From the NCBI RefSeq assembly GCF_031199965.1, contig NZ_CP133605.1, positions 5,251,001 through 5,315,000 on the forward strand: a DNA stretch of 64,000 nt. Direction: 5' to 3'. The translations under genes and the position numbers were made by a program. Source of the stretch: Paenibacillus sp. D2_2. Lineage in GTDB: Bacteria > Bacillota > Bacilli > Paenibacillales > Paenibacillaceae. This document shows, piece by piece, positions 28,566 to 38,389 of the stretch. The notes beneath the pieces were generated by a model. It did not search any database. It saw nothing but the letters and a program-made list of their open reading frames with translations, and was not told the DNA's origin. Within the stretch, counting starts at the first letter, position 1. The number at the start of each line of letters is the position of its first letter.

Positions 28566-29435
28566 TTAAGGATTCGCTGTTACCGGAATCGATCCATAAT
28601 ATTCTTCTAGGGTAATTCCCTGATCGGCAATCTCGGATGCGATGTCAACACCGACGTAGCGGATATGCCAAGGTTCATACTTGTAGCCGGTAATACTATC
28701 TTTGCCTTCAGGATAACGAATAATGAAGCCATATTCTGAAGCATGCTGAGCAAGCCAATCTGCTTCCTTCGTGCCCCCGAAGCAATCTTCTGCAGCACAT
28801 TTCCCATCACTACCGGACACATCGATGGCGAGCCCTGTCTCATGCTCACTATGCCCAGGCACAGCGCTATAGGTCTTGGCCTTCTCTTCGCCGTCCCTCT
28901 GAACATAGCGGTTGAACAGAGCAGTCTGCGTCTTATGGGAACGATAGCCCGATACCCCCGCCAAGTAAATACCATCCTTCTCCGCGCCGTCGAACAGATT
29001 CTCCAGCGCCTTAGCGGCTTCACTGCGCATCATTCGTTTCTCTATTTTCTCCTTGAACGTAAAGCGTACATTCGGATATACAAGATCTGACGGATTATAA
29101 TCATCCGGCAATCCAAACTCCTTATTGACTAATACGGCAACACTATTCACATCAGAAGCTGCGGCCTTATCAGGTTCAGTGACATGGGATGTTCCCTCTT
29201 CTGCAGAACCCTTATTATCCGTCGAAGAATTGCCTTGATCCCCATTGCCTTTGCTGTTATCAGCTACGTTATCCCCGTTAGCTGCCGTTCCCTGATTGCC
29301 CGTACCAGAATTGTTCACGGACGGTTGATTGCCACCGGAGGCCGTCTTATTCGTGTCACCACAAGCTGTCACAAGTGCCATCGTAAGCAATAACGCGGAC
29401 ACCGTAACCAGCGTCTTCACCTTTGTTGTATTCAT
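28566..29435 (-). CDS. VanY-type D-alanyl-D-alanine carboxypeptidase lipoprotein
   Basis: A 289-residue surface lipoprotein with signal peptide LVTVSALLLTMALVTAC, lipobox cysteine at residue 25, and a low-complexity Ser/Asn/Gly linker to ~residue 90. The M15B peptidase domain follows, with SGYRSHKTQ, the zinc ligands SEHETGLAIDVSG (SxHxxGxAxD) and EPWHIRYVG (ExxWH). It trims the terminal D-Ala of peptidoglycan stem peptides outside the membrane. It is monocistronic with a strong terminator. No VanA/VanH-type genes are near, so a housekeeping wall role is likelier than glycopeptide resistance. The frame is intact. Confidence 0.92.
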   Translation of the reverse strand: MNTTKVKTLVTVSALLLTMALVTACGDTNKTASGGNQPSVNNSGTGNQGTAANGDNVADNSKGNGDQGNSSTDNKGSAEEGTSHVTEPDKAAASDVNSVAVLVNKEFGLPDDYNPSDLVYPNVRFTFKEKIEKRMMRSEAAKALENLFDGAEKDGIYLAGVSGYRSHKTQTALFNRYVQRDGEEKAKTYSAVPGHSEHETGLAIDVSGSDGKCAAEDCFGGTKEADWLAQHASEYGFIIRYPEGKDSITGYKYEPWHIRYVGVDIASEIADQGITLEEYYGSIPVTANP

Positions 29436-29574
29436 CCACTAAATCCTCCTGATACCTATTAAGAAAAGTCCTTACGATTGTAATCGAGGAACCGAACATT
29501 CGAACGATTCTACATCGTAGCCTTACTATTGTACCAGAGTTGATTATATTTTTCCCGCTTCATAGCAATTATAA

Positions 29575-29757
29575 AAGTGCGTGTTTAAAAAGTTAGACTT
29601 TCAGCACCGAGAAGGTTGGATGAAGCTAGGGCCCGAGGAGCGGAGCGTACGTTTTGGGTACGTGAGCACCGGAAGGCCCGGCTGAATTCAAGATTCGATG
29701 TCGATTAATCTACCAATGCTACTTCGTGAACAAAGAGGAACTTTTTAAACAACCTCT
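29575..29757 (+). repeat. Interspersed repeat copy C (183 bp)
   Basis: A complete copy from AAGTGCGTGTTTAAAAAGT to ACTTTTTAAACAACCTCT, the clearest example of the inverted ends. It ends nine bases before the ubiB stop codon. The internal ATG frame starts MKLGPEERSV and ends YVSTGRPG, 21 codons. Confidence 0.92.
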
Positions 29758-29765
29758 AAAGGTGA

Positions 29766-31435
29766 TTAAAATCTACCTGATTTAAAAATAGAATACAACA
29801 ACCAAATCACCATCAAAGTAGCAATAACAAAGCCTATATCGATAATCGGGATGTTCCAGAGCAGAATCGGACGATTCGTTAGTGAAGAACCGATGATAAC
29901 CCCAACCATAATAATACTGAACGACAGCAACACGATGCTGAAGGAAAGGCGGTTCCCAATCTGATTGAACTTGCGCATGAGCTCTTCCATCCCAGGGATG
30001 TCCATCTCCGTCTTGATCTTGCCCTTACCGATGATAGAAGATAGGCGCTGCATTTGCCGTGGCAAATCGGTTAGGGATTCGCCGAATTCAACGGCTTCGC
30101 CCAGCAGCTTCTTCCCCAGTCTGCGCGCGTCCAGCTTCTCGCGCAGAAGCTTCTTACCGAACGGCTCAGCAAGATCAAGAATGCTGATATCCGGGTCCAG
30201 ACTCTGTAAGACACCTTCTACAGTCAATAAGGATTTACCAAGCAGTAGTAGATCCGCCGGGAGCACAACGCCGTGCCGCTGTGCTGCAACAAACAGATCA
30301 TTGATCGCGGTACCGATGCTGATCTGGGAGAAAGGAATATCGTAGTAGGTCTCCCGCAGTCGCTCAAGATCGAGGCGCAATCCATTCATATCTTCTACTT
30401 CGTCTAACAGACCCATTCGTAGGATGGCCCTTGTCATGCCCTCGGTATTGCGGCGCATCAGGGCAATAATCAGCGATGACAGCTGCTCCTTCATCTCGGA
30501 GCTGAGACGTCCTACCATTCCAAAATCGATAAAACAAGCCGGCCATCACGGAGCACCAGCACATTGCCGGGATGTGGATCTGCATGGAAATATCCGCTAA
30601 TAAATATTTGATGGAGCATAGCATCGACCAAGGTTGCAGCGAGCTCCTTCACATCGATTCCGCACGCTTTTATCTCGGAAGCTTTATTCAATTGAATGCC
30701 ATCTACAAAATCCATCGTTAACACCTTGGAGGTTGTACAGTCCCAGTACACTTTCGGAATGAATATTTTCCTGTTGGCTGTGAACTGCTTACTGATTCTC
30801 TCCATGTTCCGGCCTTCGCCTGTATAATCAAGCTCCGCCTTAATCGATCTAGAGAATTCCTCTACCATTTGCGGTATTTGATAATGTCCGACCCAGACCC
30901 AACGTTTCTTCGCAATCGCCGTCAGGTTCTTCAGTATGTCCAAATCGCGGTCAATGACAGGAACAATCCCCGGGCGTTGAATTTTTATAGCTACTCTCTC
31001 TCCACTAGTCAATAGCCCCTGATGAACTTGGCCAATGGAGGCGGCGGCTAACGGTACCTCATTGAATTCGGCCAGCAACTCCTCTACTGGCATTCGGAAC
31101 TCCTTCTCCAGAATCGCTCTCGCTTCCCTAGCTGAGAACGGAGAAACCTGATCCTGGAGCTTGACCAACTCAGCGATGATCGATTCCGGAAGCAGATCCG
31201 ATCTGGTACTAGCAAGCTGACCCAGCTTTACAAAAGTTGGGCCTAATTCCTCCAGTACGAGCCGGATTCGCTCCCCCAATGTATGGCTCTCCGGCTCGCT
31301 CTTCAGAATCCAGCGCAGCGGAACGGAGAACAGCCGGGTGAGTCCAATCTCCTCCGCAATATAACCAAAGCCATGGCGCCCCAGCGCCATGGCTATCTCC
31401 CGGTAACGTCCGGCATGCCGTACAGTAACCCGCAT
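29766..31435 (-). CDS. ubiB: ABC1/UbiB-family atypical kinase (one frame break)
   Basis: A membrane-anchored ADCK/UbiB protein of ~556 residues. It has the KxGQ extension (LGPTFVKLGQLASTRSDLLP), the alanine-rich nucleotide loop AAASIGQVHQG in place of a glycine loop, the catalytic HADPHPGNVL and, after repair, the metal-binding FIDFGMVGRL. The break is at 30531-30534, where TTTT should be TTTTT. Two C-terminal transmembrane helices follow. It supports quinone or isoprenoid-lipid homeostasis in homologues. The phasin-like gene ends three bases upstream, a pairing common in Bacillota. Confidence 0.9.
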
Positions 31436-31438
31436 TAC

Positions 31439-31747
31439 CTAGGACTGCCCGTTCTCTGCCAGCTTATTCTCCAACTCCGCCACCCGGCGCTTGAGTTCCT
31501 CCACTTCTTTTGCCGTCGCCAGTCCCATGCCCTGCATCACGGATCTAACCTGCTCATTGATCAGTTCCTTGAAGTGGTCCTGCTCCTCGACCCCTTTATC
31601 GATCAAGCGCTCCACCAGTTGCTTCGATTCCGAAGGAGCGAGCTCTCCACGCTTCACCAACTCGTCTACGATGCCCTCAATCTTCTCCTTGCTGACAATC
31701 GTAATCCCCCAGCCTAATGAAATAGCCTTCTTCAACAGATCACTCAT
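31439..31747 (-). CDS. Phasin-like coiled-coil protein
   Basis: A 102-residue, highly charged helical protein. The N-terminal hydrophobic patch LLKKAISLGWGITIVSKEKIE is followed by heptad-like segments and a C-terminal coiled coil (EVEELKRRVAELENKLAE). This is the pattern of the 'polyhydroxyalkanoate synthesis regulator phasin'-type family often found just upstream of ubiB. No PHA genes are visible, so a membrane-surface or UbiB-partner role is equally possible. It stops three bases before the ubiB start, so the two are cotranscribed. Confidence 0.75.
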   Translation of the reverse strand: MSDLLKKAISLGWGITIVSKEKIEGIVDELVKRGELAPSESKQLVERLIDKGVEEQDHFKELINEQVRSVMQGMGLATAKEVEELKRRVAELENKLAENGQS

Positions 31748-31805
31748 CGGTTACACCCTTTCCAAAGTAGATTTGGCCTATATAACCCCTATATCCATTA
31801 TATCC

Positions 31806-32665
31806 CTATCCTTCTGCCTCGGCTGTGTCCAATGCGACACGGCGGATACGGGAACCTTCCTCTGTCTCATAGAACTTGACCAACTCAACGATCATACTGC
31901 CCATCCGTTCTTCCTCCGGGTAGACCACACGCTCGATGCCTGCCTCAAATAACCCTTGCGCCGTCACTCTCCCCACCGATAACGCTACAACTGGACCATG
32001 TAGAGCATCCATGAGGGCTTGCCGCTTCCCCTGCCTATCGGCATACTCCAGGAGGAACCGGACCTGCGGACCGCTTGTAAAGGCAACAGCGTCAACTTGC
32101 CCGCTGACGATATCCAGGATCAATTGCTCTAAAGCTCCTTCAGGCGGGGCAATATGGCGGTAAGGCAAAATCTGTGAGCTGTTCGCTCCCTGCTCCTCAA
32201 GCCACGACATCAGCCGCGGAGCAGGATCTCCGTGCAGTTGGACAATAATAGAGCTGCGGCTCAGATCATGATTAGACAATCCGCGAATCAACCCTTCGAT
32301 ACTCCCGTCATCATCGCGCAGGACCGGAACTAGATTTCTTCTCTTTAATGCATTTACCGTCTTATAACCCCTGGCAGCTATCGAAGTGCTTCTCAGAATC
32401 TCCCACCAGGCCTCGGCAACGCCCATATCTTCAGCCATGTCGAAAAGAGCGTCGAGGCCCATGCCAGTCGTGAAGACAGACCATTGCGGCGGATTCTTGA
32501 TCCACGAGACTATACCATTGCGCAGATCAATGTCATCAAGCAATACTGTCCCCTGAGCTGGTCGGTATAATGGGATTCCCCCAGATTCTCAACCAGCTTG
32601 CCTAGCTCCTGCGCCCGTCGTGGTCCAGTAAGCGCAATTCTTACACCTTCCAGTCTTCGTGCCAT
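31806..32665 (-). CDS. hemD: Uroporphyrinogen-III synthase (one frame break)
   Basis: HemD closes hydroxymethylbilane into uroporphyrinogen III. The family is weakly conserved, but the two-domain pattern is clear: LEGVRIALTGPRRAQELGKL at the start, WSVFTTGMGLDALF, then VDAVAFTSGPQVRFLLEYA and VVALSVGRVTAQGLFEAGI. The N-terminus is recovered by adding one G to the run of five at 32578-32582, which joins VENLGGIPLYRPAQG to LLDDIDLR. The ATG at 32665 has GGAAGAG upstream; ~286 residues. It lies outside a hemAXCDBL-type cluster and is probably a second or stand-alone copy. Confidence 0.85.
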
Positions 32666-32780
32666 GCTTCTCTTCCCCCAGTTCTAATCATCCAACTATG
32701 CGTACTTTCATCGTATAGCTTCAGATTATACGACTGAACTGGTGAAGTAAATCCTTAAGGTGGAATAAAATGGAGTCATC

Positions 32781-33857
32781 TTATCCTGATTGGAGTCTCT
32801 GCTTCCTACGCGGCCATAGGGCAATAAACAGTAGAAGTGGAATGCCAATCTCGAATACGATGGAGAACAGCGTCAACGGCTCATTGAAATCAATCTGCTG
32901 AACCGGATTTTTAAAGAACCACACTCCGCATACGTAGCTTAGCACTCCCATCGGAGCTACCATTAACCTACCCGATACACCAGGTATTGTGATTTGTATT
33001 AGGTTGGCTAGAAGATAAATATTAAATCCAATCTTGCCAAATACGTTTGGAAGCCATAACGCCACTAGCAGCAGATCAAATCGGTCCATGAAGTCGGTGA
33101 CCTGGACCTGACGGATAATCTCATAGGTCGGGTACATCAGCTTGGCGGAGAGAGGGATGCCCACGACCAGTTGAACCATAAGAATGAACACAATAAGGTA
33201 TACGCTGCTGATCAACAAGCCTGTATAACCACCCTTAATCTTATAATACTTCCCCGACAAAATAAGCGGAAACAGGACCAGTTGTCCTACGCTGGAGAAA
33301 ATTACCCAGAACCCATGAAATATGCCTCTCCAATAAAAGGGCAGGAACGGTTGAAGGTTGCGAACATCCGCGTCTCTCAGAGTCGTGAATACGATCAGCA
33401 GTACGGCTAGTATAAGGATCGGTACATAGATCTCGGCAATACCCACCAAGGATCTGATTCCTCCCTGGGCGATAATAATCACGGTGGCCATTACAATTAG
33501 TCCGATCACTACGAAAGGGGTTTGAAGCAATAAAGAAGAGTTAATGAAGTCCACGCAAGCCCGCATTTCTCCAGCAGATATCAACAGGAGGAAGGCCATA
33601 AATAGGACCGCAATGCATCTCCCTATAATAGGGTATCTCTCAATCATAGCGCCCACTACATTTCTACCGGAGAACCGCCTTATGATTCGGGAGATAACCC
33701 ATAGTATTATAAGAGTGATCAGTAAACTCAGAGCATAAGAAACATACCCATGCTGCTGGGCAACCTCCGACAATCTGGAGGATATCTCCAAATAATTGAG
33801 AGAACACAGGTACATAACTGATAAGAGGGCCACCTGTCTGACTGTTATATTCTTCAA
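32781..33857 (-). CDS. gerAB: Spore germination permease, GerAB type
   Basis: The B subunit of a Ger receptor in the spore inner membrane, an APC-fold protein with ~10 helices (358 residues) that binds the germinant. It has RQVALLSVMYLCSLNYL at the start, GEMRACVDFINSSLLLQTP, and the helix DADVRNLQPFLPFYWRGI near residue 180, typical of ArcD/ProY-type GerAB proteins. Start TTG at 33857 behind GGGGTGA. It is the last gene of an A-C-D-B operon. Intact. Confidence 0.92.
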   Translation of the reverse strand: MKNITVRQVALLSVMYLCSLNYLEISSRLSEVAQQHGYVSYALSLLITLIILWVISRIIRRFSGRNVVGAMIERYPIIGRCIAVLFMAFLLLISAGEMRACVDFINSSLLLQTPFVVIGLIVMATVIIIAQGGIRSLVGIAEIYVPILILAVLLIVFTTLRDADVRNLQPFLPFYWRGIFHGFWVIFSSVGQLVLFPLILSGKYYKIKGGYTGLLISSVYLIVFILMVQLVVGIPLSAKLMYPTYEIIRQVQVTDFMDRFDLLLVALWLPNVFGKIGFNIYLLANLIQITIPGVSGRLMVAPMGVLSYVCGVWFFKNPVQQIDFNEPLTLFSIVFEIGIPLLLFIALWPRRKQRLQSG

Positions 33858-33889
33858 CTTAGCTCACCCCTGCTTGTGAATCGAATCAT

Positions 33890-34108
33890 TCATTGAAATG
33901 GACTCAAAGGCTGAAGAACCTCTTGCAACCATACCGTCGGATAGAAAATAGAGCCGCTTGTTGTGGTATATCCTAGTATCAGTAACGAGATGCCCATAAT
34001 CAAATAAGACATCCAGCGGTTCATCTTGGATTCACGGCGCATTAACGGCCAATCCTTCCATAAACTATAGACAATAAGTAGAAGCATGAGAGTCAGCGAT
34101 TCAATCAT
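33890..34108 (-). CDS. Small membrane protein of the ger operon (GerD-type D subunit candidate)
   Basis: A 72-residue protein with two transmembrane helices (IESLTLMLLLIVYSLWKDW; YLIMGISLLILGYTTTSG) and a basic connecting loop. The ATG overlaps the stop of the GerAC gene by four bases, and it lies 32 bases before gerAB. Small two-helix 'D' proteins encoded within ger operons are known to modulate receptor activity in Bacillus species. I infer the same here from size, topology and position, not from residue identity. Confidence 0.7.
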   Translation of the reverse strand: MIESLTLMLLLIVYSLWKDWPLMRRESKMNRWMSYLIMGISLLILGYTTTSGSIFYPTVWLQEVLQPLSPFQ

Positions 34109-35307
34109 TGTTCTGGAGCTCCCCTTCTTACTCCGAGTGAATTCATCAGTTGGTTAGTACCTTTCAGATGAATTGTTGAATTCACCGAGACCTCGACCGT
34201 CGGTAATACCTCAGACCATTTGTCTTTTACCTTATCCCACTCCTGCGGGTAGCGGTTTTTGAATTCATGTCCGAATCCTAGAATATCTGAACGATACTCA
34301 TGTTGAAGCTTGTCCACAACCTGCCCCAAACTCATGTTGATATGCTTGTTGCACTGCTCCTCCAACCCATTCAGATCTTGACCTTCAATATTCTCATTCG
34401 AAGTGTTCTCCAGAATAGATCCCTCGGCCTCCAATTGAGCCGTAATCGCAAATTTAGAATCATTCATATTCGGTTTCCACTTCACCTTGATCTCATCCAG
34501 GGTGATCGTAATTAACTTATCCTTACCTCCGCTAGATAGAACAATTTTCGGCTCCACCGCCTCTCCCATACCCATCAATGCGTACTGCGCCTCGTTCCCA
34601 TTTAGAAAGCCCACGAGCCGATCGCCTCTGAACACACCAAGACCATCCATTTGGATCAAACTCTTGGATTTATCCGGTATCTCCTTACTGCTATCGCTAA
34701 TATTCACGACTGGCAGCATCAAATCAACGCCATTAATTAGCAATTTATTCACCATTCGCTTGACGTTTATCGGGTGCTTCATTGTACTCTTGGCAATCTC
34801 TCGCACCATCTCCGCCGGGAATTGCTCTATAGACGCATCTGCAGATAGAATATCGTAACCTTTCCCTTGAGTCAGCACGATGTATGCGCTCATTCGATTC
34901 TCTGGGAAGCGGCCAAGGATATCAATCGCACTGCCGATACCGGCACGGGCAAATTCCTCTCCGAAGATCATGATCCTACGGTGGGAGAAGATCATAACGC
35001 GTGATAAACTCAATTGGGTCTTCCTATTGGCCAGATACATTGTCTTGGCTTGCTTCGAGATTAAGAGGTAGTTCTCATTGCCGGATGTTCCTCCGCCACC
35101 TGCTTCACTTCCCGTACCACCTAATTGACTGGGGAGAGCAATCTGAGCCGTAGAGATAATTTGGTCATTATTCTTATCGAAGGAGGAACCGATGACGAAG
35201 GCGACATTGTTAATTTCGATCCGATCCCAGCAGCCACTGAGTAATCCTAATGAGATCAGACTGCAGACGAGAAGTATGAACTTAGACCTTCTCTTACCAC
35301 CCCTCAT
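34105..35307 (-). CDS. gerAC: Spore germination lipoprotein, GerAC type
   Basis: The C subunit, a 400-residue lipoprotein on the outer face of the spore inner membrane. The signal peptide ends LISLGLLSGC, followed by the family start WDRIEINNVAFVIGSSFDK. The central part contains KTMYLANRKTQLSLSRVMIFSHRRIMIFGEEFA and the C-terminal domain ends LGFGHEFKNRYPQEWDKVKDKW, both hallmarks of Ger(x)C proteins. It overlaps gerAA by 14 bases and the next small gene by 4. Intact. Confidence 0.94.
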   Translation of the reverse strand: MRGGKRRSKFILLVCSLISLGLLSGCWDRIEINNVAFVIGSSFDKNNDQIISTAQIALPSQLGGTGSEAGGGGTSGNENYLLISKQAKTMYLANRKTQLSLSRVMIFSHRRIMIFGEEFARAGIGSAIDILGRFPENRMSAYIVLTQGKGYDILSADASIEQFPAEMVREIAKSTMKHPINVKRMVNKLLINGVDLMLPVVNISDSSKEIPDKSKSLIQMDGLGVFRGDRLVGFLNGNEAQYALMGMGEAVEPKIVLSSGGKDKLITITLDEIKVKWKPNMNDSKFAITAQLEAEGSILENTSNENIEGQDLNGLEEQCNKHINMSLGQVVDKLQHEYRSDILGFGHEFKNRYPQEWDKVKDKWSEVLPTVEVSVNSTIHLKGTNQLMNSLGVRRGAPEQ

Positions 35308-36798
35308 ACTCCTCCCCCCTCCCTCTTTGCTTAGGGGTCCCGATTCTTCTTCTATTATCTAGCGGGGAGGAATGAGGACGATCCTCCATCTTCCACATAG
35401 GGACCCGTACAAAGATGTCCTTAAAGTCACGTAAGCGATAAGGGGTCACCCCTGTCAAATATGGAACTCCAAAGGACTTCAATTGTGTTAGATGAACGAG
35501 AATCCAGACCGTACCGACGACAATCCCAAACAGACCGAATACCGCAGCTAAGAACATAATGATGAATCGTAGCATTCTAACCGTCACCGCAAGATTGAAC
35601 CGCGGTAGCGTGAACGAGGCAATCCCTGTCATGGATACAACGATTACCATGGGAGCCGAGACGATACCAGCTTGTACCGAAGCTTGACCAATAACTAGCG
35701 CACCAAGGATACTTACCGCCTGACCGATCGTCTTTGGTAGTCGGATTCCCGCTTCCTGAAGCGCCTCGAAGGATATCTCCATAATTAACGCTTCGATAAT
35801 GACCGGAAATGGAATCCCCTCACGCGCCGTAGCGATGCTTAGCATCAAGGTGGAAGGAAGCATATCCTGATGGTATGTCGTCACTGCTATATACAATCCT
35901 GGTAGAATAAGCGCAACAACTAAGAAGAAGAGACGGATCCAGCGGATGAAATTGACGACAAAGTAGCGCTCATAATAATCTTCACTGGACTGAAGCAACT
36001 GCCACAATGTCACCGGAGCTACCAGTACAAACGGTGTACCGTCGACAAAGATCGCTATCTTCCCTTCTAACAGTTGAGCGGCAATCGTATCCGGGCGTTC
36101 AGAATACTGCATTTGCGGAAATGGAGAAGAGGGGTTATCTTCAATCCATTCCTCGATATAGCCTGATTCTAGAATTCCGTCCATATCGATTTGCTGCAGC
36201 CGATCCACCACGCTATCCACCAGTTCTTGCTTGGCCAGTCCATCGATGTAAGCTACGGCCACATCTGTCTTTGTGATCCTACCGACAACAAGTGACTTCA
36301 GTCTCATCTTGTCAGTCTTGATCTTGAAGCGAAGCAGCGCAGTATTGATCCGCAACGATTCCGTAAATCCTTCACGCGGCCCGCGAATAACCGTCTCTGT
36401 GGACGGCTCTTGCACGCTACGTCTGGCCCCCCCTTCACATCGCAGGTAAGCGCCTCATTCGAATCATCCATAAAAATAACGACATGCGCAGTCAGAATCG
36501 CTTCAATCACGTCTGTCCAATCAGATACAGTAGCCATCTGTGTTAGTGCTATACGGGTGAAAGGCAGCTCGCTAAGCCGCTCTACCTGCCTCTCTGCATT
36601 AACTAAACCTTCGATCAGGGGCGCTATAACAAGCTGCTCAACCCCTTTTGTATCGACCATCCCTTCAATATATACAACAAGCCCTTGTCGCGATTCAGTG
36701 AACTGAACAGTCCGGTACACCAGATCAGAGCTGTCCTGAAATATGTCCTTTAGAGCCTCCACATTCTGTGCAAGCTTGCGACTAAGCTTCTCCTTCAT
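35294..36798 (-). CDS. gerAA: Spore germination protein, GerAA type (one frame break)
   Basis: The A subunit of the germinant receptor, ~501 residues. An N-terminal soluble domain (DLVYRTVQFTESRQGLVVYIEGMVD) is followed by REGFTESLRINTALLRFKIKTDKM and a membrane domain with five to six helices (IAIFVDGTPFVLVAPVTLWQ; EISFEALQEAGIRLPKTIGQ). The frame breaks in the run of seven G at 36427-36433, one G short, separating CDVKGG from ARRSVQEPST. It is the first gene of the operon; expression is expected in the forespore under sigma-G, though I could not assign a convincing promoter. Confidence 0.92.
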
Positions 36799-36895
36799 CT
36801 GGCAGCTCCCCCTGCTAAGGAAATCGATATAGATGTATGATGTTCCAAATGGGGATTAATATGTATTTGACCTGTTGAAGATCAACACAAAAAAA

Positions 36896-36915
36896 CCGCC
36901 AGAATACATCTGGCG
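36896..36915 (-). terminator. Terminator after the first chemoreceptor gene
   Basis: CCGCCAGA pairs with TCTGGCGG around a 4-base loop and is followed by TTTTTTTGTG on the minus strand. It sits between the chemoreceptor stop (36952) and the ger operon. Confidence 0.9.
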
Positions 36916-36951
36916 GTAAATAAATGATTGTATATAGAATTGTTATCTGGC

Positions 36952-38202
36952 TTATAGCTTCTTAACCTTAAAGCGCTTGACCAGTTCATCCAAATGAAGA
37001 GCCATTCGTGATAAGTCGTTAGAGGAAGCGGCAACCTCCTGAATGGAAGCGAGCTGTTCTTCTGCTGCTGCAGATATCGTGCGCACGTTGTCCAAATTAC
37101 CTTCGGAGATCGAAGAGATTCCATTGATCGACTCGGTCACCTTCCGGCACCATTCTGCAGCTCTTGTGCAGCATCGGACACTTCTTCCATTTTGGATGCA
37201 GCTACACGAACCGCTTTACGGATCCGCGAGAAGGAGCGCCCAGAAGTATCTACCGCGACAATTCCTTCATTTACTCCAAGCTTGGCATTCTCCATCGTCT
37301 GTTGAGCAAGATGAACCTCACTCTGAATATTCCCAATCAAATCTTCAATCTGATGCGCCGATTGCTCGGATTCCTCGGCCAGCTTGCGGACTTCGGAAGC
37401 GACCACCGCGAAGCCTCGCCCTTCTTCCCCAGCCCTTGCCGCCTCAATCGAGGCGTTCAGCGCGAGTAGGCTTGTCTGCTTGGCGATACCTGGTAATTGC
37501 TCCAACGATACCACCGATATTCTCTGACAACGCACCGAGTGTCTGAATGACATTACCCAATTCATCAACAGTATGCTGTATATGCTCAATCTTCTCGACA
37601 ACGCTTATGACCGAGGCATTTCCCTCCTCTGCAGTCACGTTTGTCTTATCCATCGTCTCCGTAACCTCGCGGATGTGCTCAGTAATCGACATGATCTGAC
37701 TCGACATATTGCCCATCTCGTGAATACCGATCGCTACGCTATCCTTCTGCTGTTCACTGGCAATCGCCATCTCCTGGATCGCTACAGTCACATCCTCGAT
37801 GGCTTTCGTCGTCTGCTCAGCTCCAGAAGCGAGCTGCTCCGCGGAACCGGCCACACTTCCCGTCGTATCACGAACACTTGTAATTGTACCGCTCAGATTA
37901 TCCACCATTCTCTGGAAATGGTTGGACAGTTCTCCGATCTCATCCTTCCGCTGTGTATTCGCTAACCTCTTCGTCAAATCCCCTAGGCTTACTGTGTGTG
38001 TCATCTCAACCAGACGGCTCAGAGGTGAAGCTATGAAATGTATTGTAAACCATGCTGCAACCAACGCGACAACCAACGAAATTCCCAAGATGACTAGATT
38101 GCTTCCTATGCCGTCATGATTCAATATCATGTTCAGAACACTTGGCACAGCAGCAACAATGATCATTGAGATCAACAAGGTAATACGTATGCGTTTCTTC
38201 AT
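36952..38202 (-). CDS. Methyl-accepting chemotaxis protein (two frame breaks)
   Basis: A compact chemoreceptor of ~416 residues: two N-terminal helices separated by only a short loop (LNMILNHDGIGSN), so no extracellular sensor domain, then HAMP (IASPLSRLVEMTHTVSLGDL) and a full signalling domain whose hairpin tip reads GIAKQTSLLALNASIEAARAGEEGRGF. Breaks lie near 37489-37492 (one extra base before GIAKQ) and at 37146-37147 (one lost base after NGA, restoring RKVTESINGI). It is likely a sensor of membrane or cytoplasmic state. Confidence 0.9.
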
Positions 38203-38307
38203 AGATCATGGTCCTTTCCGAAAAGTACTTACTTTATTATCTGTTCGACATAAATCTAGTAATTTCCTCTCCCGGTTCGAAACCTGTCATACTTCTTGCA
38301 CAAAAAA

Positions 38308-38341
38308 GGCCAGTACCGTCACTTATCAAACGATACTCGCC
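38308..38341 (-). terminator. Terminator after the winged-helix gene
   Basis: On the minus strand GGCGAGTATCGT pairs with ACGGTACTGGCC (one mismatch, one wobble, 10-base loop) and TTTTTTG follows. It closes the Fur-like/winged-helix operon. Confidence 0.8.
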
Positions 38342-38389
38342 TAATCTAGAAACATAATATTTGTAGACATACACATTGGCATGCCATTC

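Noticed and set aside
28566..29435. Vancomycin-resistance gene cluster
   Set aside because: Only a VanY-type carboxypeptidase is present, with no VanH, VanA/B or VanX genes and no adjacent two-component system.
36799..36895. Sigma-G promoter for the ger operon
   Set aside because: CATACAT- and CATAT-like strings occur with about the right spacing, but the match is too weak to call.
38203..38307. c-di-GMP riboswitch upstream of the first chemoreceptor gene
   Set aside because: The conserved GEMM core was looked for and is absent; only a small GGTTTCGAACC hairpin is present.
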